DNA from: JBBTQZ01 sp038065435 | GTDB taxonomy: Bacteria; Patescibacteriota; Minisyncoccia; Phycocordibacterales; WO2-35-19 | DNA: 14,487 nt | Direction: 5' to 3' | NCBI GenBank assembly: GCA_038065435.1 | Contig: JBBTQZ010000057.1 | Coordinates: 1 to 14,487 of the forward strand | Part shown: positions 6,093 through 12,980 of the stretch, one piece after another | Layout: each line of letters opens with the position of its first letter | How positions within the stretch are numbered: the first letter of the stretch is position 1 | Made by a program: the position numbers and the translations under genes | Notes under the pieces: model-generated | Told to the model about the DNA's origin: nothing | Databases searched by the model: none | Seen by the model: the letters and a program-made list of their open reading frames with translations, nothing else

Positions 6093-7622
6093 ATGTCATT
6101 AAAATTAGCTATGCTGTTTGCCGCCTTAGCGGCCTTTGTTGGTATAGGATTTGGATATTTTCTTAGATGGATAATCTCGCTCGGTCAAAGAGGGAGCGTG
6201 GAGCTACGTATAAAGCAGATGGAGTTGCATGCCAAAGAAGAAGCCAAGCGAATAATAGAAGAGTCGGAAAAGAAGGCTGAAGAAAATTTAAACGCAGTCA
6301 GGGTGGAATTAAAAGAGAGAGAGGATAAGGTGCAAAAGACAGAAGATAGGCTTATAAAGAAGGAGGAGTTTTTAGATAAACGCCAAGTGGATATAGACAA
6401 GGAAGTAGAGCAGGTAAAAGAAAAGGTCTCAGAAGTCAAACTTATAAAAGATCGCGCAGAAAGTTTGGAAAAACAACGTATAGATGAATTGCAAAAGATA
6501 AGTCGTCTGAATACAGAGGAAGCAAAAGATATCCTGATAAAAGAAGTGGAGCGCAAATTCGAAGAAGATTTGATCGTTAGAATACAAAAACTAGAAAATC
6601 AAAATACCGAGCGTATAGAGAATAAAGCAAAAAGCATACTCACTACCTCTATACACAGGTTTGCAAATTCTGTATCTTCAGATGTATTTTCCACTAGTGT
6701 TTCCATTCCTTCGGACGAAATAAAAGGTAAAATAATAGGTAAAGAAGGCAGAAACATAAAAGCCTTTGAGAGAGCTTCTGGGGTAGAGGTGATAGTGGAC
6801 GATACTCCCGGAGTGATCACTCTTTCAGCCCACGATCCAGTTCGCAGACAAGTAGCTAAAGTAGCTCTAGAAAATCTCATTAGCGATGGCCGTATTCAAC
6901 CAGCAAAGATTGAGGAGATGGTAGAAAAAGCTAAGCAAGAAATCGGTAAAATAATGAAAGAAAGGGGAGAAGCTGCTGCCTATGAATGCGGAGTATTCAA
7001 CCTAGATCCACGCATTATAGGTATCCTGGGGAGACTGCACTTCAGAACATCGTATGGGCAGAATGTCTTGCAACATTCTATAGAAATGTCGCATATCGCT
7101 GGTATGATAGCCGCTGAAATAGGCGCCAATGTAAACATAGCCAAAGCCGGTGCTTTACTCCACGACATAGGCAAAGCTGTAGATCATGAAATACAGGGTA
7201 CTCATGTAGAAATTGGTAGAAGAATTCTCCAAAAATTCGGAGCTGATCCTCTTATAGTAAAAGCTATGGAAGCTCATCATGGCGAATATCCCTACGAGAC
7301 ATTGGAATCCTACATAGTCCAAGCCGCAGATGCCATATCTGGAGCAAGACCGGGCGCTAGGCGCGACACAGTGGAGAATTATCTAAAGAGACTCTCCGAG
7401 CTAGAGTCTATAGCTACTTCATTCAAGGGAGTAGAGAAAGCTTATGCTCTACAAGCAGGACGCGAAATCAGAGTCTTTGTCACACCACAAGCCGTGAGTG
7501 ATTTGGAGACTCGCAACATAGCTCGCGAGATAGCCTTGCGTATAGAAAACGAACTCAAATATCCGGGTGAAATAAAAATACTAGTTATTCGCGAATCTCG
7601 CACCATAGAATTCGCTAGGTAA
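6093..7622 (+). CDS. rny: Ribonuclease Y
   Basis: RNase Y is a membrane-anchored endoribonuclease that starts mRNA decay in many bacteria lacking RNase E. The 509-residue product shows the full order of domains: an N-terminal transmembrane helix (about 4-30), a long charged coiled coil (about 35-190), a KH RNA-binding domain (about 200-265, with KIIGKEGRNIKAFE from about 211), and an HD metal-dependent phosphohydrolase domain (about 325-420) with the first His in LQHSIEMSHIAG, the catalytic pair H357-D358 in LLHDIGKAVDHE and AHHGEYP further on. A C-terminal domain ends EIKILVIRESRTIEFAR, as in known family members. It has its own promoter at the end of clpP and a structured leader, and no Shine-Dalgarno motif. 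Its last 8 bp overlap the stop of the leftward beta-CASP nuclease gene. Two ribonucleases therefore sit tail to tail. Confidence 0.97.
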   Translation: MSLKLAMLFAALAAFVGIGFGYFLRWIISLGQRGSVELRIKQMELHAKEEAKRIIEESEKKAEENLNAVRVELKEREDKVQKTEDRLIKKEEFLDKRQVDIDKEVEQVKEKVSEVKLIKDRAESLEKQRIDELQKISRLNTEEAKDILIKEVERKFEEDLIVRIQKLENQNTERIENKAKSILTTSIHRFANSVSSDVFSTSVSIPSDEIKGKIIGKEGRNIKAFERASGVEVIVDDTPGVITLSAHDPVRRQVAKVALENLISDGRIQPAKIEEMVEKAKQEIGKIMKERGEAAAYECGVFNLDPRIIGILGRLHFRTSYGQNVLQHSIEMSHIAGMIAAEIGANVNIAKAGALLHDIGKAVDHEIQGTHVEIGRRILQKFGADPLIVKAMEAHHGEYPYETLESYIVQAADAISGARPGARRDTVENYLKRLSELESIATSFKGVEKAYALQAGREIRVFVTPQAVSDLETRNIAREIALRIENELKYPGEIKILVIRESRTIEFAR

Positions 7623-9030
7623 GTAAATATGCTTTACCAAGTTCGGGGTAGATGGCGTCCGTGTCTAAGTAGTCTCTTATGCGTTGAGTAAGGAAGAGTG
7701 AGGATTTCGGCTCTCCTAGTACTACAAAAACTTTCAACCTGTGTGTTTTTCTCCCCTCTCCTAATTCTAGGAGAGGGGTCGGGGGTGAGGTTATCTCCTC
7801 GACAAACTCCAAAAGATGGTCCGAATCTTTATGAGCGCTGTAGCCTTGCACTTTTTCTATTTTTGCTCTTACTTTTATTTTCTCAGCTTTCCTGTTTTGG
7901 AATATTTCTATATTATCTACCCCATCTTCTAGCTTTCTACCCAAAGTACCCACGGGTTGATAGCCAACAAGGATAAGAGTATTTAGGGAATCGCCCAGCA
8001 TCCTGGCTTCATGCTCCAACACTCTCCCCCCTTCAGACATACCACTACCAGCTATAATGATTTTCGGATTTGATGTATTTTGTATGGCAGTACTTTCTCT
8101 GTACGAATGTATGATATGGAGTTTGGGAAAATCAAAGATATTGTCCCCTGCTTTTATTTCTTGTTGGATTTTGTCATTAAAGAGGTGGGTGGAATCTTTA
8201 TAAATTTCAGCCACTTTTTCCGCTAAGGGAGAATCCAAAAATACGGGGACACTTGGCACTTCTCCATCTTCTACCATATTGTTCAATTCATACAAAATAC
8301 TCTGTGCCCTATCTACAGCAAATGTCGGTATTACTATCTCCCCACCTCTACGTATAGCCTCATTTATTATCTTTTTCAATTTTTCCCTTCTTTCTTCTTT
8401 GCTTTCATGGTTCCTATCACCATAGACACTCTCCATTACAAGATAATCTGCATTATTTATTGTCTCGGTGTCTTTAAGCAAAAGAGAAGGTGAGTTGCCA
8501 AGATCTCCAGTAAATACTATTTTTTTACCTGCGATTTCTATTTCCACCATACTAGAACCAAGTATGTGCCCTGCGTCTCTAAAGACTACCTTCCATCCAT
8601 TCCCATTCTCAAAAACCTGACCATAATCTTTTGTTTGCCACATACTGATCGCTTTTTTGATATCTTCTTCACCATACATATCGTGGATCTCGCCATTTTT
8701 TCTTTCATTATTCATCATGATTTTATAAGCATCATAAAGAAGAAGTTCAGATATGGATTTAGTTTCTGGAGTAGAGTATATAGTGCCTCTAAAACCGGCT
8801 TTGATTAGTTTTGGTATTCTGCCTATATGATCTATGTGGGCGTGAGTAACAAATAAATCACTTATTTTATTTGGATCATATGGAAAAGAGGCGCTGTTGA
8901 AATTATTCGCCTCTTTTACACCCTGAAGAAGCCCGCAATCAATTAATACCTTATGCCCTTCTTGCTCCAACAAAAAATTAGCCCCGGTCGTAGTGCCCAC
9001 TCCTCCAAAGAAAAAAAGTTTTGGTGCCAT
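7615..9030 (-). CDS. Beta-CASP metallo-beta-lactamase fold RNase (CPSF/Ysh1-like)
   Basis: This is a 471-residue member of the prokaryotic CPSF73/Ysh1-like group of MBL-fold nucleases, which cleave RNA with a two-zinc centre. The zinc motif HAHIDH (H63, H65, D67, H68), H155 in DAGHILGSS and D176 in FTGDLGN are present. The beta-CASP domain follows (about 195-400) with motif A at E200 (MESVYGDR), the segment IPTFAVDRAQ and motif B at H400 (GYSAHKD). Motif C, normally His in RNA-acting members (VxHGE), reads VVLGE with Leu at 438, so the last metal ligand appears to be lost. Residues about 413-430 are an extra stretch (TSPPTPLLELGEGRKTHR) encoded by a palindromic repeat, placed just before the conserved VFVV strand. 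The gene lies 4 nt after the membrane-protein gene and is probably co-transcribed with it. Activity is likely altered or restricted, but this is inference. Confidence 0.92.
   Translation of the reverse strand: MAPKLFFFGGVGTTTGANFLLEQEGHKVLIDCGLLQGVKEANNFNSASFPYDPNKISDLFVTHAHIDHIGRIPKLIKAGFRGTIYSTPETKSISELLLYDAYKIMMNNERKNGEIHDMYGEEDIKKAISMWQTKDYGQVFENGNGWKVVFRDAGHILGSSMVEIEIAGKKIVFTGDLGNSPSLLLKDTETINNADYLVMESVYGDRNHESKEERREKLKKIINEAIRRGGEIVIPTFAVDRAQSILYELNNMVEDGEVPSVPVFLDSPLAEKVAEIYKDSTHLFNDKIQQEIKAGDNIFDFPKLHIIHSYRESTAIQNTSNPKIIIAGSGMSEGGRVLEHEARMLGDSLNTLILVGYQPVGTLGRKLEDGVDNIEIFQNRKAEKIKVRAKIEKVQGYSAHKDSDHLLEFVEEITSPPTPLLELGEGRKTHRLKVFVVLGEPKSSLFLTQRIRDYLDTDAIYPELGKAYLLT
7753..7791. repeat. 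Palindromic repeat copy 1, inserted in frame in the beta-CASP nuclease gene
   Basis: CCCCTCTCCTA (7753-7763) and TAGGAGAGGGG (7768-7778) are perfect 11-bp inverted arms around a 4-nt loop, followed by a G-rich link and GGTGAGGT (7784-7791). It shares the arms and the GGTGAGGT end with the copy at 11650-11695. It is read in frame in the leftward gene and adds about 14-18 residues near the C-terminus. It is not followed by T on either strand, so it is not a terminator. Confidence 0.75.
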
Positions 9031-9034
9031 AAAG

Positions 9035-9433
9035 TTATTTTATCTCTTTAAAATAAGCATAGAGACTAGCAAAGAGTGCCCCCAGGAAATCCATAATAAA
9101 ATCTAGAAGAAGATCTGGCTTATATTCTTCTTTCCTCAATTCTGCTTCTCCTAAAATCAATTCGTATATTTCCCAAGCTACACCTATGAATACAACGCTT
9201 ACAATTGATAGCAAAATAAAATGCTTCAAGCCCCTTTTTGCAGGCGCAAACAGGCCAGAATAAAAGTAGAGCCATAAAAAAAATATACCGACAGTAGCTC
9301 CCCCCAAAAAATGCATCACAGAATCGAACGGTCTCACAGTCCAATACCAATTATTTATAGTTGCAAAATAGTTGAGAATGCCCAACCAAATAAGTAGAAC
9401 GAAAAATTCTTTGAATAATTTTTGTTTAAACAC
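9035..9433 (-). CDS. Four-helix membrane protein, DUF2238/VanZ-like
   Basis: The 132-residue product has about four transmembrane segments (roughly 9-27, 40-59, 72-93 and 107-127). Conserved-looking polar residues lie in or beside the membrane: D37 and H41 in FDSVMHFLGG, W87-E88 and E91 in AWEIYELILGE, and aspartates in LLLDFIMDFLGALFA. This H-G, WE-x-x-E, D-x-x-x-D-x-x-G pattern resembles the DUF2238 (YjdF) and VanZ-like membrane families, whose activities are poorly known; the match is from memory. The start is GTG at 9433; upstream in-frame stops rule out a much longer protein, and no good ATG is near. A terminator hairpin for the preceding RNA lies just upstream. It is followed 4 nt later by the beta-CASP nuclease gene, so the two are probably a transcription unit. 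Confidence 0.75.
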   Translation of the reverse strand: MFKQKLFKEFFVLLIWLGILNYFATINNWYWTVRPFDSVMHFLGGATVGIFFLWLYFYSGLFAPAKRGLKHFILLSIVSVVFIGVAWEIYELILGEAELRKEEYKPDLLLDFIMDFLGALFASLYAYFKEIK

Positions 9434-9445
9434 GATTCTATTTTA

Positions 9446-9476
9446 ACACAACACCCCGCTAAACGGGGTTCTGTGT
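9446..9476 (-). terminator. Terminator hairpin downstream of the putative structured RNA
   Basis: On the minus strand CCCCG (9468-9464) pairs with CGGGG (9458-9454) around a UUUAG loop. The stem extends outward through A-U, one A-G mismatch, a G-U pair and ACACA/UGUGU (9476-9472 with 9450-9446), 13 positions in all. If only the inner stem forms, the U-rich tail GUGUUGUGUU serves as the release tract. It separates the RNA (and ndk) from the membrane-protein gene. Confidence 0.55.
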
Positions 9477-9600
9477 AGAGTCGCTCGGAATAATTCCCTA
9501 ATTGAAAAATATTAGGTGGGTGGCCTCGATCTCGACTTTATATCGAAAAAAGTTAGCCTCCCTGAATATGTGCAACTTAGAAAATACCGAGCGACTCTGC
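9446..9600 (-). ncRNA. Putative structured non-coding RNA, 6S-like outline
   Basis: This 181-bp gap holds no gene but a strong fold on the minus strand. A perfect 12-bp closing stem is formed by 9598-9587 and 9488-9477 (AGAGUCGCUCGG with CCGAGCGACUCU), and it can be extended by a G-U and a G-C pair. Inside lies a large open bubble: 17 nt on the 5' side (9586-9570) and 20 nt on the 3' side (9508-9489), the latter with a small hairpin AAUU-AGGG-AAUU. Then comes an inner arm, AUAUU-C-AGG (9569-9561) with CCU-AAUAU (9516-9509) and one bulged C, ending in an apical hairpin ACUUU/AAAGU (9553-9549 with 9539-9535). A promoter places the 5' end at about 9600, exactly at the closing stem, and a terminator follows. 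Closing stem, large bubble with a small 3'-side hairpin and apical arm is the plan of 6S RNA, which inhibits sigma70-RNA polymerase. It is shorter (about 155 nt with terminator) than E. coli 6S (about 184). SRP, RNase P and tmRNA signatures are absent. Confidence 0.6.
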
Positions 9601-9605
9601 TTACA

Positions 9606-9635
9606 ATTATATTCCTATTCCAATATTCCGTCCAA
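9606..9635 (-). promoter_or_regulatory. Promoter for the putative structured RNA
   Basis: On the minus strand TTGGAC (9635-9630), an 18-nt spacer and a perfect TATAAT (9611-9606) overlap the end of ndk. Transcription is predicted to start at G9600, the first base that can pair in the closing stem of the RNA. Confidence 0.55.
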
Positions 9636-10220
9636 GTTGACGTCGTATAAAATCTGTTCTTGAACGAGGCGGTAATTAATAAGCTCTTTTAAAGAGAACC
9701 AATGATTAATTTCCTTTTCTGCCTCTAGAATAGAGCTAGAAGCGTGTATCAAGTTTCTGATAGAGCGCTGATCAGGGTCAGACATACTATAAGAATCCAG
9801 TACGAAATCGCCTCTTATAGTACCTACATCAGAAGTTCTCGGTTCAGTAGAGCCAGTAATCTTACGCACGATATCCACTGCGTGCGCCCCTTGCCAGACC
9901 ATAGCTATCACTGGTCCGCTAGACATATAATTTCTCAATTTATCCAAAACAACGCGTGTTATTTCAAGTGGATCGGTAGAAGGAAGTTGCTCACCTCTTT
10001 CAAGAGCCGCCTTTATTCTCTTCTCACCTGTTTCTCGTCGCCAATTTGGGTCCAAACTATAATGCTGTTCTACAAAATCGGGATCTGGTACAAACATTTT
10101 TATACCAACCATCTTCAGGCCAACTCTCTCATATCTTTTTATTATCTCTCCCACAAGAGATCTCTGCACCCCATCAGGCTTTACAACAACAAGCGTTCTT
10201 TCTTCTTTTGGATGAGACAT
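9615..10220 (-). CDS. ndk: Nucleoside diphosphate kinase, unusual long form
   Basis: Ndk transfers the terminal phosphate of NTPs to NDPs through a phospho-histidine and balances nucleotide pools. The N-terminus RTLVVVKPDGVQRSLVGEI (K14 in KPDGV), the segment YMSSGPVIAMVWQG (98-111), GSTEPRTSDVGTIRGDF (123-139) and the catalytic His H159 in NLIHASSS identify it. It is 201 residues instead of the usual 135-155. Extra material includes an insertion of about 35 residues (about 54-90, between the helix ending EQHY and the LRNYM segment), further residues before the active site, and a C-terminal extension of about 25 residues. The active-site loop reads HASSS where HGSDS or HASDS is usual, so the Asp two after the first Ser is Ser. 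Kinase activity is likely but not certain. It follows map after 14 nt and lies directly before the RNA promoter; no Shine-Dalgarno motif is seen. Confidence 0.93.
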   Translation of the reverse strand: MSHPKEERTLVVVKPDGVQRSLVGEIIKRYERVGLKMVGIKMFVPDPDFVEQHYSLDPNWRRETGEKRIKAALERGEQLPSTDPLEITRVVLDKLRNYMSSGPVIAMVWQGAHAVDIVRKITGSTEPRTSDVGTIRGDFVLDSYSMSDPDQRSIRNLIHASSSILEAEKEINHWFSLKELINYRLVQEQILYDVNLDGILE

Positions 10221-10234
10221 GGTGAATCTAAAAC

Positions 10235-11020
10235 TTATTCCGTGAGTACTATTATACCAGATTTTGTAACCGCTACTGTGTGTTCAAAGTGAGCAGAGAG
10301 CGATTTGTCGCGAGTAACATATGTATAGCCATCCGAAAGCCTTTTTATCTCTCTACTACCTAGGCTAAACATGGGTTCTATAGCAAGTACCATCCCCGGA
10401 CGAAGCTCTGAGCCTTCACCCCGCTCCGCTTTATTGGGCACAAAAGGTTCTTCATGTACATCATACCCCACACCATGGCCAGACAGCCCTTCTACAATGC
10501 CAAAATCATACTTTACCGCCACTTCCATAATAGCTGCCCCTATATCGCCTATATGGCCTCTTACACGCATAGCTTTTATGCCTTTTTCTAAAGCCTCCTT
10601 TGTTGCTTGAATTAATTTTATCGCTTCTTCACTGATTTTTCCGACTGGTACTGTGATGGCCGCGTCCGTAATCATTGGTTTTACTTGTGGTGAGTTTGTC
10701 GAACCATAAGTAAGACCAAGATCCAAGGTTACAATGTCTCCTTCAAATAAAACATTTTCGCTCGGTATTCCATGAACTATTTCTTCATTTATAGACACAC
10801 AAAGAGAGGCTGGGTATGGCCTCTTGGCATCTTTGGGCCTGTATCCCAAAAAAGAGGCGGTACAGAGAGCTTCGTCTATCAGATGTTCCGCGTAATCATT
10901 CAGCTCTTGAGTCTTCACCCCCGGTCGTACTTTTTTCGCCACCTCCTTTAAAATCCTAGCGTGTATTCTACCCCCTTCTCTCATCACCTCTATTTCCTCT
11001 TCTGTTTTGTATCTAATCAT
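10235..11020 (-). CDS. map: Methionine aminopeptidase, type I
   Basis: Map removes the initiator methionine from new proteins using a dinuclear metal centre. The 261-residue product has the pita-bread fold markers: H83 in IVHGIP, D100 in VTLDLGLTY, D119 in ITDAA, H182 in SGHGVG, E215 in AIEPM and E246 in AHFEHTVAV, covering all five metal ligands plus the substrate-binding His. The two ligand aspartates are 19 residues apart instead of 11 as in E. coli, because of a short insertion (GSTNSPQVKP) in the hairpin between them. The start overlaps the end of adk by 4 bp (ATGA type), showing translational coupling. The order secY-adk-map is the common arrangement at the end of the spc operon; infA, which usually follows, is replaced here by ndk. 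Confidence 0.97.
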   Translation of the reverse strand: MIRYKTEEEIEVMREGGRIHARILKEVAKKVRPGVKTQELNDYAEHLIDEALCTASFLGYRPKDAKRPYPASLCVSINEEIVHGIPSENVLFEGDIVTLDLGLTYGSTNSPQVKPMITDAAITVPVGKISEEAIKLIQATKEALEKGIKAMRVRGHIGDIGAAIMEVAVKYDFGIVEGLSGHGVGYDVHEEPFVPNKAERGEGSELRPGMVLAIEPMFSLGSREIKRLSDGYTYVTRDKSLSAHFEHTVAVTKSGIIVLTE

Positions 11021-11607
11021 AATTCTATTTTACTCAAAATTTCTTGGTGGACTTCTTCTATGGATTGTTCGCCGTTTATTTCTAAAAATTTATAGTACGG
11101 AATTTTTTTGAAATGCTCCAAGTTAGGCTTTACACTGTTTTTGAACCACTCCATTCTTCTTTTGATTTCTTGAGCTTTATCGTCCATCCTACCTCGCTCT
11201 TCTAGCCTTTCTGTAGCCCATTCTGGTGATACATTGAGAGATATTATGGTCGGTTCCTGCCTACCATAAAACTGCAAAGCCGTGTCTAATATCCAAGCTT
11301 CGTGAAGCTTTCTTGATATACCGTCTATCACCAGGTGCTCATCTCCCGTTATATTATCCACAAAAAACTGCGCCCATATCCATATGGGCAAAAATTCTGG
11401 CATAAGGCCACCGCTCTCAATAACCTCTTTGGTCTTTCGGGCACTAAAAGAATTTTCTTTGGCAAACTCTCTTAGCTTACCACCAGTTTCCAAATATAAT
11501 ACTTTTTTAGAAGGATCGGTTTTTTCTAACTTTTCTATTACAAGCCTTGCTTGAGTGCCTTTGCCAGACCCCGATGGTCCAAAAAATATAAAAGTTTGGG
11601 GTTGCAT
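11017..11607 (-). CDS. adk: Adenylate kinase, short form
   Basis: Adk interconverts ATP + AMP and 2 ADP. The 196-residue product has the P-loop GPSGSGKGT (10-18) and an AMP-binding region in which the usual STGD reads ETGGKLREF. The conserved DGxPR block reads VIDGISRKLHEAW, so Pro is Ser. The nucleotide-sensing arginines lie in ERLEERGRMDDKAQEIKRR. The LID domain is the short type, without the Zn-binding cysteines of many Gram-positive enzymes. These departures are compatible with activity but make it a divergent member; a related nucleoside monophosphate kinase is possible, though its place between secY and map strongly favours adk. It starts 94 bp after secY; that gap contains palindromic repeat copy 2 and an AT-rich stretch (TATAAA close to the start), which may give it a promoter of its own. 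No Shine-Dalgarno motif is visible. Confidence 0.9.
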   Translation of the reverse strand: MQPQTFIFFGPSGSGKGTQARLVIEKLEKTDPSKKVLYLETGGKLREFAKENSFSARKTKEVIESGGLMPEFLPIWIWAQFFVDNITGDEHLVIDGISRKLHEAWILDTALQFYGRQEPTIISLNVSPEWATERLEERGRMDDKAQEIKRRMEWFKNSVKPNLEHFKKIPYYKFLEINGEQSIEEVHQEILSKIEL

Positions 11608-11649
11608 ATTTTTATACTATCACAAATAAAAAATTAGTTCGTTTGCCCT

Positions 11650-11695
11650 GCCTCTCCTTCGCAAGGAGAGGCCGAGGACTAGTCCCTGGTGAGGT
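11650..11695. repeat. Palindromic repeat copy 2, between secY and adk
   Basis: GCCTCTCCTT (11650-11659) and AAGGAGAGGC (11663-11672) are perfect 10-bp arms around a 3-nt loop. They are followed by a second small palindrome GGACTAGTCC (11676-11685) and then GGTGAGGT (11688-11695). The arm core CCTCTCCT/AGGAGAGG and the GGTGAGGT end match copy 1 at 7753-7791; the link between them differs in length. It lies in the only sizeable gap of the spc operon seen here and could fold in the mRNA, but it lacks a directly adjoining U run. Confidence 0.7.
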
Positions 11696-11701
11696 CTAGC
11701 A

Positions 11702-12970
11702 TTAGTATTCTCGAGCAGATATTTGAGCCCCTATCTTCTTTATAAAATCTATAACTACTGCGACCACGATGAGGAGCCCCGTACCACCTATAGCCACAGC
11801 GCTTATACCAGTAACCACCTGTATTATAAGGGGTAATACAGCTATAAGCCCTAAAAACAAAGCTCCGACTGCAGTCAACCTAAAAAGAGTTTTGGCTATA
11901 AATTCAGAGGTGGAAGTACCCGGTCTCACCCCCGGTATAAAAGCCCCTCCTCTCTGTAAATTTTTAGATATAGAATCTGGATCAAAAGTAATCGCTGTAT
12001 AGAAATAAGTAAAGAGAAAAACTAGCAAGAAATAAGCCACCGCATAAAATATCTGATTGGTGAGTAAGCTGAGCACAAAAGCAGAAGCTTTTTGAATGAA
12101 CGCGTTGTTTATATTTACCAAAAACTGAGCGATCATCTGTGGGAAAAGTAGTATAGAGAGAGCGAAGATTATAGGTATCACCCCAGCTTGGTTGACTCGC
12201 AAAGGCAAGTACGTAGAGACACCTCCATACATTTTATTACCGCGCACTTGTTTGGCATAAGTTATGGGGATCGGCCTCTCAGCTTCTGTAATTACCACTA
12301 TTCCCCAAACAACCAAAAGTGCCGCTACCAAAAAGCCTAGATAAGATGGTATTTGGCTTGGTTCAAAAGTTAATAGAAGTCTAGTTACAGAACCCGGCAA
12401 AGCAGACACGATACCAGCGAATATTATTATAGATACGCCATTGCCTATACCGAATTCACTGACCAGCTCACCGAGCCACATGAGAAGCAAAGAACCGGCC
12501 GCTATAACCACTAGGTTCGTCATGGATTCAAACAATGGCAATTTCGCCAATACCCCCTGATTTTGAAGCAGAGCCATAAAACCAAACCCCTGTATAAAAG
12601 CTAGAGGTACGGCAAGCAGTCTTGAATACTGACTAAACTTTCTCCTTCCAGCTTCTCCATTTTCCTGATACATCTCTTTCAGTTTGGGAAACATAACTGT
12701 AAGAAGTTGCATTATTATAGAACCCGTAATGTAGGGGCCAACACCAAGCATGATTATAGAAAGGTTGGAAAGACCGCCACCAGAAAATATATTGAGTAAA
12801 CCAAAAAAATCATTGCCAGAAAGAAACTGTTCCAAACGTATAGGGTCTATGCCCGGTATAGGTATTATAGAAAGCGCTCTAAAGATAGCCAAAATAAGCA
12901 TCGTAAAAACAATTCTCCTTCTTAGAGCTGCGTCGCCAAAGATGAGTTTTAACTTATGAACAAGATTCAT
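11702..12970 (-). CDS. secY: Protein translocase subunit SecY
   Basis: SecY is the channel of the Sec translocon, moving proteins across or into the cytoplasmic membrane with SecE, SecG and SecA. The 422-residue product has about ten transmembrane helices. Typical blocks are present: the start MNLVHKLKLIFGDAALRRRI, the plug-region segment RALSIIPIPGID, ENGEAGRRKFSQYSR, GNGVSIIIFAGIVSALPG, the cytoplasmic loop with TYAKQVRGNKMYGG, and RGGAFIPGVRPG followed by TSEFI. Length is normal. It follows rplO after 10 nt and precedes adk by 94 nt. An AT-rich leader with no ribosome binding motif precedes the ATG. The secreted coiled-coil protein encoded at 2600-3223 would be a client of this channel. 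Confidence 0.98.
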   Translation of the reverse strand: MNLVHKLKLIFGDAALRRRIVFTMLILAIFRALSIIPIPGIDPIRLEQFLSGNDFFGLLNIFSGGGLSNLSIIMLGVGPYITGSIIMQLLTVMFPKLKEMYQENGEAGRRKFSQYSRLLAVPLAFIQGFGFMALLQNQGVLAKLPLFESMTNLVVIAAGSLLLMWLGELVSEFGIGNGVSIIIFAGIVSALPGSVTRLLLTFEPSQIPSYLGFLVAALLVVWGIVVITEAERPIPITYAKQVRGNKMYGGVSTYLPLRVNQAGVIPIIFALSILLFPQMIAQFLVNINNAFIQKASAFVLSLLTNQIFYAVAYFLLVFLFTYFYTAITFDPDSISKNLQRGGAFIPGVRPGTSTSEFIAKTLFRLTAVGALFLGLIAVLPLIIQVVTGISAVAIGGTGLLIVVAVVIDFIKKIGAQISAREY

Positions 12971-12980
12971 ATTTATTAGA

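Noticed and set aside
7753..7778. The strong hairpin as a transcription terminator for rny or the opposing gene
   Set aside because: No T run follows on either strand, it lies inside a coding region, and a related copy occurs elsewhere; a repeat element is the better explanation.
9477..9598. The structured RNA read on the plus strand
   Set aside because: No good promoter or terminator is placed for that strand, while the minus strand has both, exactly flanking the closing stem.
9446..9600. SRP RNA, RNase P RNA or tmRNA as identity for the structured RNA
   Set aside because: The conserved SRP apical loop, the RNase P core motifs and a tRNA-like end with a tag frame are all missing.
11021..11035. 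Shared string TAAAATAGAAT before the starts of map and the membrane protein at 9433
   Set aside because: Before map these bases are the last codons of adk (SKIEL), so the match is most likely chance and not a common signal.
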